From Sediminibacterium ginsengisoli (lineage in GTDB: Bacteria > Bacteroidota > Bacteroidia > Chitinophagales > Chitinophagaceae): a DNA stretch of 32,983 bases. Of the stretch, positions 6,724 to 14,568 are shown piece after piece; position 1 is the first letter of the stretch, and the number at the start of each line of letters is the position of its first letter. The translations under genes and the position numbers were made by a program. The notes beneath the pieces were generated by a model. That model was not told the origin of the DNA and did no database searches. It worked only from the letters and a program-made list of their open reading frames with translations. The stretch lies in assembly GCA_945865545.1 (NCBI GenBank), contig CAMBEQ010000025.1:1-32983 (forward strand), read 5' to 3'.

Positions 6724-8265
6724 TTACTTTTCGTTTTGTAAAATATTTTTTGCTTCCTGATCCTGGTATTTATTAATTAATTTGTTGAGCCTATTTTTTA
6801 ATTGAACAATGGTGGATTGATATTTTTTTTCACCGATTGCATTTTTCATTTCGGTGGGGTCCTTTTTTAAATCATAAAATTCCCAATTTTTTTCTGCATT
6901 GTAAAACCGAATTAATTTATACTGTGCTGTGCGAATACCAAAATGAGGACTCACCTGGTGAGGCTCGGGATATTCATAATAATGATAATAAAGCTCGTCC
7001 TTCCATTGCTTGATTTGATTATTTTTTAATAAAGGAACAAGTGATACCCCCTGCACTTCGGTAGGAATTTTTACATGGGCTAAGTCTAAGATAGTGGGTG
7101 CCCAATCTATATTAGAAGCAAATTTAGTAATGTTGGTGCCTGGCTTAATCATGGCTGGATACCTAATTAAAAAAGGCGTCTTTAGTGATTCTTCATACAT
7201 AAACCTTTTATCAAACCAACCATGCTCTCCTAAATAAAAGCCCTGATCTGATACATACACTAGTACTGTGTTGTCAACCAATTGATGCTCCTCCAAATAA
7301 TCAAGAATTTTTCCAATATTTCTATCCATAGATTTGGCTACCGCTAAATAATCTTTCATATAACGTTGAAACTTCCATTTGGATAATTCTTGCCCTGTTA
7401 ATTTTTTTTCATCAAATTCCTTGCTTACGCCGTCGTAATATTTTTTTATTATTGCACGTTGTTCTTCATTAAGTCTCTTATAGTCACCTGAAACATAATC
7501 CATATGCACTTTTACATCTTCAATAGTGCGCATCGTTGTTTCCACGGTCATGTCCTGATGCAATGCTGCTGGTCTCCCCTCATAGCTATCAAAAAAATTA
7601 GAAGGTATGGGAAAATTGATAGCATCAAAGGCTCCTAAATCTGGTAAATCAGGTATCCATTCTCTATGGGTAGCTTTTTCGCCAATGACCAAGCAAAAAG
7701 GTTTATTAAGATCTCTGCTATTTAACCAGGCTAAAGATTTTTCGGTTATAATATTAGTTACATATCCGATTTGCTTAACCGTATCATTACTGGTATTGAT
7801 AAAATCTGGATTGTAATAATTACCCTGCCCTTTTAGAATATTAAAATAATCAAAACCCTGTGGCAAATTCCCTAAATGCCATTTACCCACCCAAGCAGTT
7901 TGATAATTATTTTTTTGCAATAAGCGAGAAAAAAGAAATTGATTTACATCAAATTTATTTTCATTGACTGCGTATCCATTTTGATGACTGTACTTGCCCG
8001 TCAATAGAGTAGCCCTACTGGGACCGCAGATGGAATTGGTAACAAAAGAATTGTGAAAAATGGCGCCTTCTTTTGCTATACGGTCTATATTGGGGGTAGG
8101 CATTAACTTACCTCCATAAGCTCCAATGGCCTGAAAAGCATGGTCATCAGAAATAATGAAAACAATATTGGGTTGTTTTACTGTAGGTGTAATTTGCCCA
8201 AACACCAGAATGGAGCTCATTGACAAAAAAATCAAACAAAATAATCTTACTCTACTGGTATTCAA
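6724..8265 (-). CDS. Type I sulfatase with CGPSR signature
   Basis: This is a 513-residue exported sulfatase. Metal aspartates are in PNIVFIISDDHAFQ (D40, D41), and the cysteine to be converted to formylglycine is C80 in SICGPSRATLLTGKYSHQNG. Later blocks are WVGKWHLG, VYVSDQGFYLGEHGWFDKR, KTPFLIRYP and HFGIRTAQYKLIRFY. The GKYSHQNG and HFGIRT stretches resemble N-acetylglucosamine-6-sulfatase/S1_11-type enzymes, but this subfamily assignment is tentative. The start is TTG at 8265. The frame is closed upstream by a TAG with no ATG between, and the next internal Met (residue 16) would cut into the signal peptide. It is the first gene of the sulfatase-FGE-GH30 run and is divergent from the cytochrome c lipoprotein gene at 8471. 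Confidence 0.92.
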   Translation of the reverse strand: MNTSRVRLFCLIFLSMSSILVFGQITPTVKQPNIVFIISDDHAFQAIGAYGGKLMPTPNIDRIAKEGAIFHNSFVTNSICGPSRATLLTGKYSHQNGYAVNENKFDVNQFLFSRLLQKNNYQTAWVGKWHLGNLPQGFDYFNILKGQGNYYNPDFINTSNDTVKQIGYVTNIITEKSLAWLNSRDLNKPFCLVIGEKATHREWIPDLPDLGAFDAINFPIPSNFFDSYEGRPAALHQDMTVETTMRTIEDVKVHMDYVSGDYKRLNEEQRAIIKKYYDGVSKEFDEKKLTGQELSKWKFQRYMKDYLAVAKSMDRNIGKILDYLEEHQLVDNTVLVYVSDQGFYLGEHGWFDKRFMYEESLKTPFLIRYPAMIKPGTNITKFASNIDWAPTILDLAHVKIPTEVQGVSLVPLLKNNQIKQWKDELYYHYYEYPEPHQVSPHFGIRTAQYKLIRFYNAEKNWEFYDLKKDPTEMKNAIGEKKYQSTIVQLKNRLNKLINKYQDQEAKNILQNEK

Positions 8266-8470
8266 AATGGTATAATTGGGCGTTGGTAAAATCTAACTTA
8301 AATATACTTAATTTCTCTCATTGATATTTAAAACATAGCAGGCTCCTTAGTTTCAGGCTTAATATAAAGCAAATTAGGAGCTGCCTTTTGAATGAATTTT
8401 TAGTTTTATATAGTATATTTAATAATAAGACGACTCAATCAGTAACTATTCATTAAAAAATGATCCTACT
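8266..8470. other. Divergent intergenic region between sulfatase and cytochrome lipoprotein genes
   Basis: This 205-bp stretch must hold the promoters for both directions. I find no clear TAnnTTTG box on either strand. An imperfect inverted repeat (GCAGGCTCCTTA near 8338 and TTAGGAGCTGCC near 8375) could fold with bulges, and T-rich DNA follows it in the plus direction. No small ORF is convincing. Confidence 0.4.
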
Positions 8471-11188
8471 ATGGCAAGGCTACATAAAAAAAACTTCCCC
8501 CATTTACTGATAGGAATATTACTATTGGTTGCATGCAGCAACCCCAATGCCTATAGCCCTCCTAAAGTTAAATTTACTATGGAGGAAGCAGCCTTACCTG
8601 TTTATGAAAAAGACATCGACCACAAGGGTATTTTAAATACCATCCAAAGAAATCAGGAAGAAGCTTATATGGATGGGAAAAAAATATATACCAGTAATTG
8701 TATTAATTGCCATGGTAGTCCAGAAAAAGAAGGTTCCATTCCCACCGCTTTTAAATATTGGAAAGATGCATTTAAAGTGGGAAAAGATCCCTACTCTATT
8801 TATCAAACTTTAACAAGAGGCTATGGTGCTATGCCCCCGCAAACTACTTTAACCCCCGTTGAAAAATACAATGTCATTCATTATATCCGTGAAGAATACC
8901 TACTAAAACAAAATCAACAAGCCTATTTTAATATAGACTCCAATTATTTAGCGAGTCTTCCAAAAGGAAAATCCAAAGGACCTGCATCTATTCATAAAGA
9001 AGCTTGGTTAGAAATGGATTATGGAAATTTTTTAATTAACACTTATGAATTGGTTGATAGTAATGCAAAGCCTAGAGAAATTTCAGGTGGAAAAGCGCCC
9101 TTGGCAGATGAAAATTTAGTAAATGCCAATTTCGCTTATAAAGGAATTGCTGTTAGAGTAGATAAAGGAACTGGTGGCGTAGCCGCAGGTAAAGCATGGA
9201 TGATTTTTGATCATGACTTAATGCGTATCGCTGGCGCTTGGACCGGAAAAGGTTTTATCGACTGGGAAGGCATTCTTTTTAATGGTCAACATAATATTTC
9301 TCCAAGAACCATTGGGCATCTTCATTTTTCAAATCCGGTAGAACCCAGCTGGGCCAATCCAATCAATGGATCCTTTGCTGACAATCGTTTTCAAGCAGTG
9401 GATAAAAGAAAATTTGGTCCGCTTGCAAGAACTTGGACACAATACAAAGGCTTGTATCATTATAAAGATCAAGTGGTAATTTCCTATACCGTAGGCAATT
9501 CCAATGTGTTAGAAAAATTAGGATTAGAAGGAAGCACCGATAGTCCTGTTTTTACACGCACTTTAAATATGAGCCCTTCTGCTACTCCATTAAAAATGAG
9601 AATTGCAAAAATTGAAACGGCAGTTGCAATAATTAGTGAGGAAGCCCAACTCAAAAAAGAAAATGGATTTTTTGTATTGAATATTCCTGCAGGCAAAATG
9701 GTGAATGTAAAAATATTGATCGCCAATACGAAAGTGAAAAATTTTGAATCAATTTCAAAAACTTCTTCTCCACCTGAAAATCTTTTAGCGTATACCAAAG
9801 GTGGGGCTCCTCAATATGCACAAACATTAACAACCAACATTACCAAGGGGGAACAAAAGGGTGCGTTTAAAGTAGATAGAATGGAACTACCTTATCAAAG
9901 CCCATGGAAAAATCAAATGAGATTAAGTGGCATTGATTTTTTAGAAGATAGAAATAAAGCCGTCATCTGTTCGACTGATGGAGATATTTGGTTGGTAGAA
10001 GGTGTTCTTCAAAGTGCAGGAAAATTAATTTGGAAACGCATTGCATCTGGCTTATTTCAACCACTAGGTATTAAAATAGTGAACAAAGAAATATATGTGA
10101 CTTGTCGCGACCAATTGGTAAAACTTCATGATGTAAACGGAGATGGAGAAATAGATTTTTATGAAAGTTTTAATAGCGACCATCAAGTAACCAATCATTT
10201 TCATGAATTTGCCATGGGTATACAAACCGATAAAGAAGGAAATTTTTATTACGCAAAAAGTGCAAGACATGCAAGACCTTCTTTGGTTCCACAACATGGC
10301 ACATTGTTGAAAGTAAGCAAGGACGGGCAAAGCACCAGCATTATGGCACATGGATTTAGAGCAGCCAATGGAGTTTGTATTAATCCGGACGGTAGTTTTA
10401 TTGTTACCGATCAAGAAGGTCATTGGACACCCATGAATCGAATCAATTGGATTCAACCAGGAAATAAATTCTATGGAAATATGTTTGCCTACAACGCCTC
10501 AAAAGATAGTTCAGACAATGCCATGGAACAACCCTTAACCTGGATTGAAAAAGATATTGATCGTTCTCCTTCTGAATTACTTTGGGTAGATAGTAAAGCA
10601 TGGGGCCCGCTTAATGGAAGCTTACTTAGTTTTTCCTATGGTTATGGAAAAGTATTTGTAGTGCCTTTTGAAAAGATGGGCAATCAAATACAAGGTGGGG
10701 TTTTTGAATTACCCATTCCTACTTTTTCTACGGGTGTAATGCGTGGTCGTTTTAATCCAGGAGATGGTCAATTGTACGCCTGTGGTTTATCTGCTTGGGG
10801 TTCGGCTCAGCCTGAGTTAGGTGGCTTTTATCGAATTAGGTACAATGGAGAAAAAGCAACCATCCCACTTGGACTTCATGTTAAAGCCAAAGGAATGCTT
10901 ATTCGCTTCTCTCATGAATTAAATAGCAAAGACGTTGAAAATATAAAATCTTTTCAAGTGCAAACCTGGGATTTAAAAAGAGCTAGAACGTATGGCTCTG
11001 ATCATTATAATACCAAAACACTTCCAGTCACTAGCGCAACATTAAGTAAAGATAAAAAAGAAGTCTTCCTCACCATTCCAGGTATAAAGCCTACTAGGAT
11101 TATGGAAATAAATTTTCAATTTATGGATGAAAAGGGCGAGCCCATTAAAGGACTCATCCAAAATTCCATCCATCAAGTTGGACAATAA
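8471..11188 (+). CDS. Lipoprotein fusing cytochrome c, DUF6797-like region and beta-propeller
   Basis: This 905-residue protein begins with a lipoprotein signal (lipobox LVAC, C21). A class I cytochrome c domain (about 60-150) follows, with C77-I-N-C80-H81 for heme attachment and M121 in GYGAMPP as the likely sixth ligand. Residues about 175-430 resemble DUF6797 (MDYGNFLINTYEL, GIAVRVDKGTGGVAAGKAWM, FDHDLMRIAGAWTG). From about 470 a propeller region has repeats such as CSTDGDIWLVEG, LHDVNGDGEIDFYESF (a calcium-loop-like stretch), HGFRAANGVCINPDGS and TDQEGHWTPMNRINW, similar to the sorbosone-dehydrogenase/TIGR02604 group. A likely role is periplasmic or surface oxidation of a sugar-derived compound with electrons passed through the heme; the substrate is unknown. 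It is the only plus-strand gene between two minus-strand sugar clusters. Confidence 0.8.
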   Translation: MARLHKKNFPHLLIGILLLVACSNPNAYSPPKVKFTMEEAALPVYEKDIDHKGILNTIQRNQEEAYMDGKKIYTSNCINCHGSPEKEGSIPTAFKYWKDAFKVGKDPYSIYQTLTRGYGAMPPQTTLTPVEKYNVIHYIREEYLLKQNQQAYFNIDSNYLASLPKGKSKGPASIHKEAWLEMDYGNFLINTYELVDSNAKPREISGGKAPLADENLVNANFAYKGIAVRVDKGTGGVAAGKAWMIFDHDLMRIAGAWTGKGFIDWEGILFNGQHNISPRTIGHLHFSNPVEPSWANPINGSFADNRFQAVDKRKFGPLARTWTQYKGLYHYKDQVVISYTVGNSNVLEKLGLEGSTDSPVFTRTLNMSPSATPLKMRIAKIETAVAIISEEAQLKKENGFFVLNIPAGKMVNVKILIANTKVKNFESISKTSSPPENLLAYTKGGAPQYAQTLTTNITKGEQKGAFKVDRMELPYQSPWKNQMRLSGIDFLEDRNKAVICSTDGDIWLVEGVLQSAGKLIWKRIASGLFQPLGIKIVNKEIYVTCRDQLVKLHDVNGDGEIDFYESFNSDHQVTNHFHEFAMGIQTDKEGNFYYAKSARHARPSLVPQHGTLLKVSKDGQSTSIMAHGFRAANGVCINPDGSFIVTDQEGHWTPMNRINWIQPGNKFYGNMFAYNASKDSSDNAMEQPLTWIEKDIDRSPSELLWVDSKAWGPLNGSLLSFSYGYGKVFVVPFEKMGNQIQGGVFELPIPTFSTGVMRGRFNPGDGQLYACGLSAWGSAQPELGGFYRIRYNGEKATIPLGLHVKAKGMLIRFSHELNSKDVENIKSFQVQTWDLKRARTYGSDHYNTKTLPVTSATLSKDKKEVFLTIPGIKPTRIMEINFQFMDEKGEPIKGLIQNSIHQVGQ

Positions 11189-11211
11189 TCAATTAGAGAA
11201 TGGCTACCTAA

Positions 11212-11547
11212 TTAGGATTTGAAAATGCGGTCCATTAAAACCCACTTTTCCCCTGGTTTAGCCCATGGCAAAGGCTTTTGGAAGGAGGACATAAACGCTT
11301 CCCATTCTGTAATTTTAGGATTGGTTGCATCAAAAGCTGCTTTTTGCTCAAAAGTAAATTCATCCACCGTTTCTAATATCATAAACATTCTGTTCCCAGT
11401 TCTAAATATTTCTATATTTAAAATGCCCGCATCAATATCATGTTGCGTTACTTCTGGCCAAGCATTGCCTTTGGCATGATGATACTCGTATTTTTTAATA
11501 GATTCAGGTTCGTCAATTAAATCTAAAGCCAAACAAAATTTTTGCAT
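11212..11547 (-). CDS. L-rhamnose/L-fucose mutarotase-type protein (RhaM family)
   Basis: This 111-residue cytoplasmic ferredoxin-like protein has the length of YiiL/RhaM mutarotases. Family blocks include FCLALDLIDEPESIKKYEYH, a His-rich stretch before AWPEVTQHDIDAGILNIEIF, RTGNRMFMILET and FQKPLPWAKPGEKWVLMDRI. Such enzymes interconvert the alpha and beta anomers of L-rhamnose or related sugars such as L-fucose. It is the last gene of a four-gene run whose first gene is an L-galactose/L-fucose dehydrogenase-like reductase. The gap to the upstream isomerase gene is 3 bp, so it is co-transcribed. Mutarotation before anomer-specific oxidation would explain its presence. It converges on the cytochrome lipoprotein gene with a 23-bp gap. 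Confidence 0.85.
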   Translation of the reverse strand: MQKFCLALDLIDEPESIKKYEYHHAKGNAWPEVTQHDIDAGILNIEIFRTGNRMFMILETVDEFTFEQKAAFDATNPKITEWEAFMSSFQKPLPWAKPGEKWVLMDRIFKS

Positions 11548-11550
11548 AAT

Positions 11551-12369
11551 TTAAATTTTAAAATATTTTTTAAAAGAAAGAATGGTTTGTGCTGCCGCTT
11601 CTGTAGAGTTAGGCCAAGGAAAGGCCTCTGCCGAAACATAACCCTGATAATTTATTTCCTTTAAAGCTTTGGCTACTTCAATAAAATGAGTATGTCCATT
11701 TCCTACTGGACGTCGGTTGCTGTCTGCAAAATGAACATGCATAATAAAACCTGCACAAGCCCGTATACTCGCAGCCATATCTACTTCCTCGATATTCATA
11801 TGAAATAAATCGGCTAGTAAACCTACTTGCTTAATTTGATTTGTCTTTAAAAACAAAACTCCCTCTTCGATCGTATTAATTAAATTAGTTTCATACCTAT
11901 TTAGTGGCTCGTATATTAATTGTACGCCTAAGGATGCAGCATGCTTACCTAAATGGCGTAAGCCTTCTGCAAGCCATCCCAATGCTTGTTCACGATTCAC
12001 TCCACTCATTACATTTCCCTGCATGGATCCAATAATAGCTGGCGCTTGAAAGGCGGCACCAAATGAAATCATTTTTTCTATAAATTCAATGGCCTTTTTT
12101 CTTACCGTTTCATCAGAATCTGTTAAAGTCCATCCATGAATAACTTTGCCAGCGCCCGTTCCTACAGCAGCTATTTGAAGTTGGTATTTTTCTAATAACA
12201 ATTGAGTGGCTTCTACCTCCAGTGCATCTGCTGAAGCTGTAAATAATTCTACCGCATCAAATCCCAAGGAAGAAGCATGTGCCATACTTTGCTCCAAATG
12301 ATCCCAATAAATCCAAGGACCAGATTTTATACTGGGAACCAAAGCAATCGTTGCACAAGATTTTATCAT
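11551..12369 (-). CDS. Sugar isomerase/epimerase, TIM barrel (AP-endonuclease-2 family)
   Basis: This 272-residue cytoplasmic TIM-barrel protein has the metal-binding pattern of the xylose-isomerase-like superfamily. Visible elements are SLGFDAVELFTAS near the N-terminus, then GSMQGNVMSG, LIYEPLNRYETNLINT (glutamate ligand), LLADLFHMNIEEVD (aspartate and histidine ligands), MHVHFADSNRRPVGNGHTH (histidines) and GYVSAEAFPWPNS (final glutamate). Members isomerise or epimerise free or oxidised sugars. Between a zinc dehydrogenase (3-bp gap) and a mutarotase it probably handles the product of sugar oxidation. One precedent is the YcjR-type epimerase acting on 3-keto-sugars next to the zinc dehydrogenase YcjQ. 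The exact reaction is not recognisable. Confidence 0.82.
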   Translation of the reverse strand: MIKSCATIALVPSIKSGPWIYWDHLEQSMAHASSLGFDAVELFTASADALEVEATQLLLEKYQLQIAAVGTGAGKVIHGWTLTDSDETVRKKAIEFIEKMISFGAAFQAPAIIGSMQGNVMSGVNREQALGWLAEGLRHLGKHAASLGVQLIYEPLNRYETNLINTIEEGVLFLKTNQIKQVGLLADLFHMNIEEVDMAASIRACAGFIMHVHFADSNRRPVGNGHTHFIEVAKALKEINYQGYVSAEAFPWPNSTEAAAQTILSFKKYFKI

Positions 12370-12372
12370 ATG

Positions 12373-13392
12373 TTATAAATTAAAATCAACCATGATTTTT
12401 GTAATTCCTTTTGCATCTTTCGCCCAGCCTGCTAAGGCGTCTCCTGCATCATTGAGTGAAACTACTTTTGAAATAACTTCTTGTACAGGAAATTTACCAG
12501 CTTCTAAATAAGCAATTACTTCCGGAAATTCATCTGTACAATTTCTGGATCCTACAATTTCAATTTCTTTGCGAACAAAAAGACCTGTATTAAATTCTAC
12601 TGGCGATTTTGCATAACCAATACACACTACTCTACCCGTATACGCCACTTCCTCTACGGCTGCTCGATAAGTAATTGCATTTCCTACCGCTTCAATAATT
12701 ACATCAGGACCATCACCATGGGTGATGCGCATTAATGCTTCATGTAAATTTTCTTTGCTGGTATTAATAGTATGCGCTACGCCTATTTTTTTTGCAATCT
12801 CCATTTTAGAATCATCAATATCAATCGCTATTACTTCAGCACCCCTGTTCACGGCAGAGGCAATGGCACCCATGCCCACAATGCCGCAACCAATTACTGC
12901 CACTCGGTCTTGACTACTTACCCTGCCACGTGCTGCTGCATGAAAACCAACTGTCAAAGGCTCTACCAACGCCAACTCTTTCAAAGAAAGTTGGGAAGAA
13001 ACAAATAAATCTTGCCAATGGATGGTAATATAATGGGTCATTGCCCCAGGGCGTCTTACCCCCATGGTTTTATTATCTTGACAGGCATTCCTCCGACCCT
13101 TTCTGCAGGAAATACATTTTCCGCAATTTAAATAGGGATACACTGTAACCTTATTTCCAATATTAAAGGTAGTGGGTACTTTAGTGCCCATCTGTTCAAT
13201 AGTTCCCCCTACTTCATGGCCTAAAACATTTGGATATTCTTGTAATTCGAAAAGTCCTTTGAATCCATTTAAATCTCCACCACAAAATCCGACCATTCCA
13301 ATTTTTAATAATACTTCATCAGGACCAGGAATGGGTTTTTCAATTTCTCGAAGCTCCGTTTGGCCAATGGCCGTTAAAAATAATGCCTTCAT
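12373..13392 (-). CDS. Zinc-dependent sugar/polyol dehydrogenase (MDR family)
   Basis: This 339-residue medium-chain dehydrogenase has catalytic zinc ligands C37 (GFCGGDLNG) and H59-E60 (LGHEVGG). The structural zinc site is four cysteines, C90, C93, C96 and C104, in CGKCISCRKGRRNAC. The nucleotide-binding fold carries VAVIGCGIVGMGAIASA and ends its second strand with an acidic residue (IAIDID), which favours NAD+. Relatives oxidise sugars, sugar acids or glycosides, such as L-galactonate 5-dehydrogenase or the D-guloside 3-dehydrogenase YcjQ. It lies 8 bp after the aldo-keto reductase gene and 3 bp before the isomerase gene, so it is a core step of the pathway. The position oxidised cannot be decided here. 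Confidence 0.85.
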   Translation of the reverse strand: MKALFLTAIGQTELREIEKPIPGPDEVLLKIGMVGFCGGDLNGFKGLFELQEYPNVLGHEVGGTIEQMGTKVPTTFNIGNKVTVYPYLNCGKCISCRKGRRNACQDNKTMGVRRPGAMTHYITIHWQDLFVSSQLSLKELALVEPLTVGFHAAARGRVSSQDRVAVIGCGIVGMGAIASAVNRGAEVIAIDIDDSKMEIAKKIGVAHTINTSKENLHEALMRITHGDGPDVIIEAVGNAITYRAAVEEVAYTGRVVCIGYAKSPVEFNTGLFVRKEIEIVGSRNCTDEFPEVIAYLEAGKFPVQEVISKVVSLNDAGDALAGWAKDAKGITKIMVDFNL

Positions 13393-13400
13393 AATTTAGA

Positions 13401-14342
13401 TTAAGAACGTGGTATATTATTTTCGGCTTGCCCTTCAAACCACATTAAATTTTTAACAGGTGCAATTACTTCAGCCATCTCTTTTAAAATACCTTCGGGA
13501 ATTTTAAAATCTACTGAAGCTACATTTTGTTGAATATTAGTTAAACTATTCATGCCAACAATGGTAGTAGTAATCCCTGGATGATCCATCGCATAGCGCA
13601 TGGCTACATCACTTAGCCGAACTCCATATTTTTTACAAATTTTCAATAAGGCAGGTTGTACCGCCAAAATTTCTTTGGGAGCATTGTGCCACTCAGGAAT
13701 AGTGGCATCGGATAAGACCCTTTGCAGAAGCGGCGCAGCGTTCATTAAGCCAAAATTATTTTCTTTTGACAAAGGCACTAACTCATTATTAATTTCGTCT
13801 TGTAATAAATTATAATGCGCCCAAGATAAAACCGTATCCAATTCTACTTGCCTCGCTATTGATGCTAAATACCTTACGGGTAGTCCTGAAATTCCAATAA
13901 ATCTCGCCTTGCCAGATGCTTTAATTTTTTCTATCGCAGGCATGGCTTCATTCAATATTTGTTCTTTGCTTACAAATTCAATATCATGCAATTGAAGTAA
14001 ATCTACATAATCAGTTTGTAATCTTTGCAATGATTCATCAATACTCGACATAATTCGTTTGGGAGAAAAATCAAAAGAACGTACATCATAGCGGCCACAT
14101 TTAGTGGCTAAAAAAATATCTTTTCTTTTGCCCAACAATGCTTTACCTAAACGTGTTTCGGCTAGTGTAATTCCATAAAAAGGAGAAACATCAAAAAAAT
14201 TAACGCCGTGATCAATTGCATAATGTACCGTATCAATGCCTTCTTGTTCATCCCGCACATCAAAAATATTACCAAGCGGGGAGGCGCCAAATCCTAAAAT
14301 GGAGATGCGCTCGTTTGTCTTACCTAATTTACGGTATTGCAT
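13401..14342 (-). CDS. Aldo-keto reductase, L-galactose/L-fucose 1-dehydrogenase-like
   Basis: This 313-residue cytoplasmic oxidoreductase probably oxidises the anomeric carbon of an L-galacto-configured sugar to the lactone. The catalytic tetrad is complete: D51 and Y56 (FFDVSPFYGITLAETRLG), K81 (FLATKCGRYD) and H119 (LLQLHDIEFV). The combination ASPLGNIF, KCGRY, FDFS, DESLQRLQTDYVDLLQLHDI and FIGISGLPVRYL closely recalls plant L-galactose dehydrogenase and bacterial L-fucose dehydrogenases. It is the first gene of the operon that ends with the RhaM-type mutarotase. A possible -7 box (CAAATATA on the plus strand, 14376-14383) lies upstream without a good -33 element. L-galactose, L-fucose and related aldoses cannot be told apart by eye. 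Confidence 0.83.
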   Translation of the reverse strand: MQYRKLGKTNERISILGFGASPLGNIFDVRDEQEGIDTVHYAIDHGVNFFDVSPFYGITLAETRLGKALLGKRKDIFLATKCGRYDVRSFDFSPKRIMSSIDESLQRLQTDYVDLLQLHDIEFVSKEQILNEAMPAIEKIKASGKARFIGISGLPVRYLASIARQVELDTVLSWAHYNLLQDEINNELVPLSKENNFGLMNAAPLLQRVLSDATIPEWHNAPKEILAVQPALLKICKKYGVRLSDVAMRYAMDHPGITTTIVGMNSLTNIQQNVASVDFKIPEGILKEMAEVIAPVKNLMWFEGQAENNIPRS

Positions 14343-14430
14343 AATTGATTTTCAAGTAGGTTAAAAGGGTCCAAACAAATATAAAGTATTTTTATTTTGA
14401 AGTTAGTCCCAGCGACCTTCAAATTTTTAA

Positions 14431-14488
14431 GCCTATTGTAGGCAAACAGGGCAGTTTGGAGATGAATTTAGGCACCCAATTCTGCCCT
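14431..14488. promoter_or_regulatory. Two inverted repeats in the divergent region before the DUF6786 gene
   Basis: GCCTA-TTG-TAGGC (14431-14443) is a short perfect hairpin. Just after it, AGGGCAG (14448-14454) pairs with CTGCCCT (14482-14488) across a 27-base loop. They lie in the 226-bp gap between the aldo-keto reductase and the DUF6786 gene, about 80 bp before the latter's ATG. They could be operators or a folded leader; nothing matches a riboswitch I know. Confidence 0.3.
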
Positions 14489-14568
14489 ATGGTAACGCTA
14501 GTTGCTTTAACTTTAAGCAGTACAAAAATGAATTATACTTAATGTATGGAAAGAAGAAAATTTAATTT

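Noticed and set aside
8338..8386. Imperfect inverted repeat in the sulfatase/cytochrome divergent region as a riboswitch
   Set aside because: Pairing needs bulges, no known riboswitch core is visible, and it is more than 80 bp from either start without a conserved motif.
10064..10456. A 130-codon open frame opposite the cytochrome c lipoprotein gene
   Set aside because: It is antisense to the propeller region, with Cys- and His-rich low-complexity translation and no independent support.
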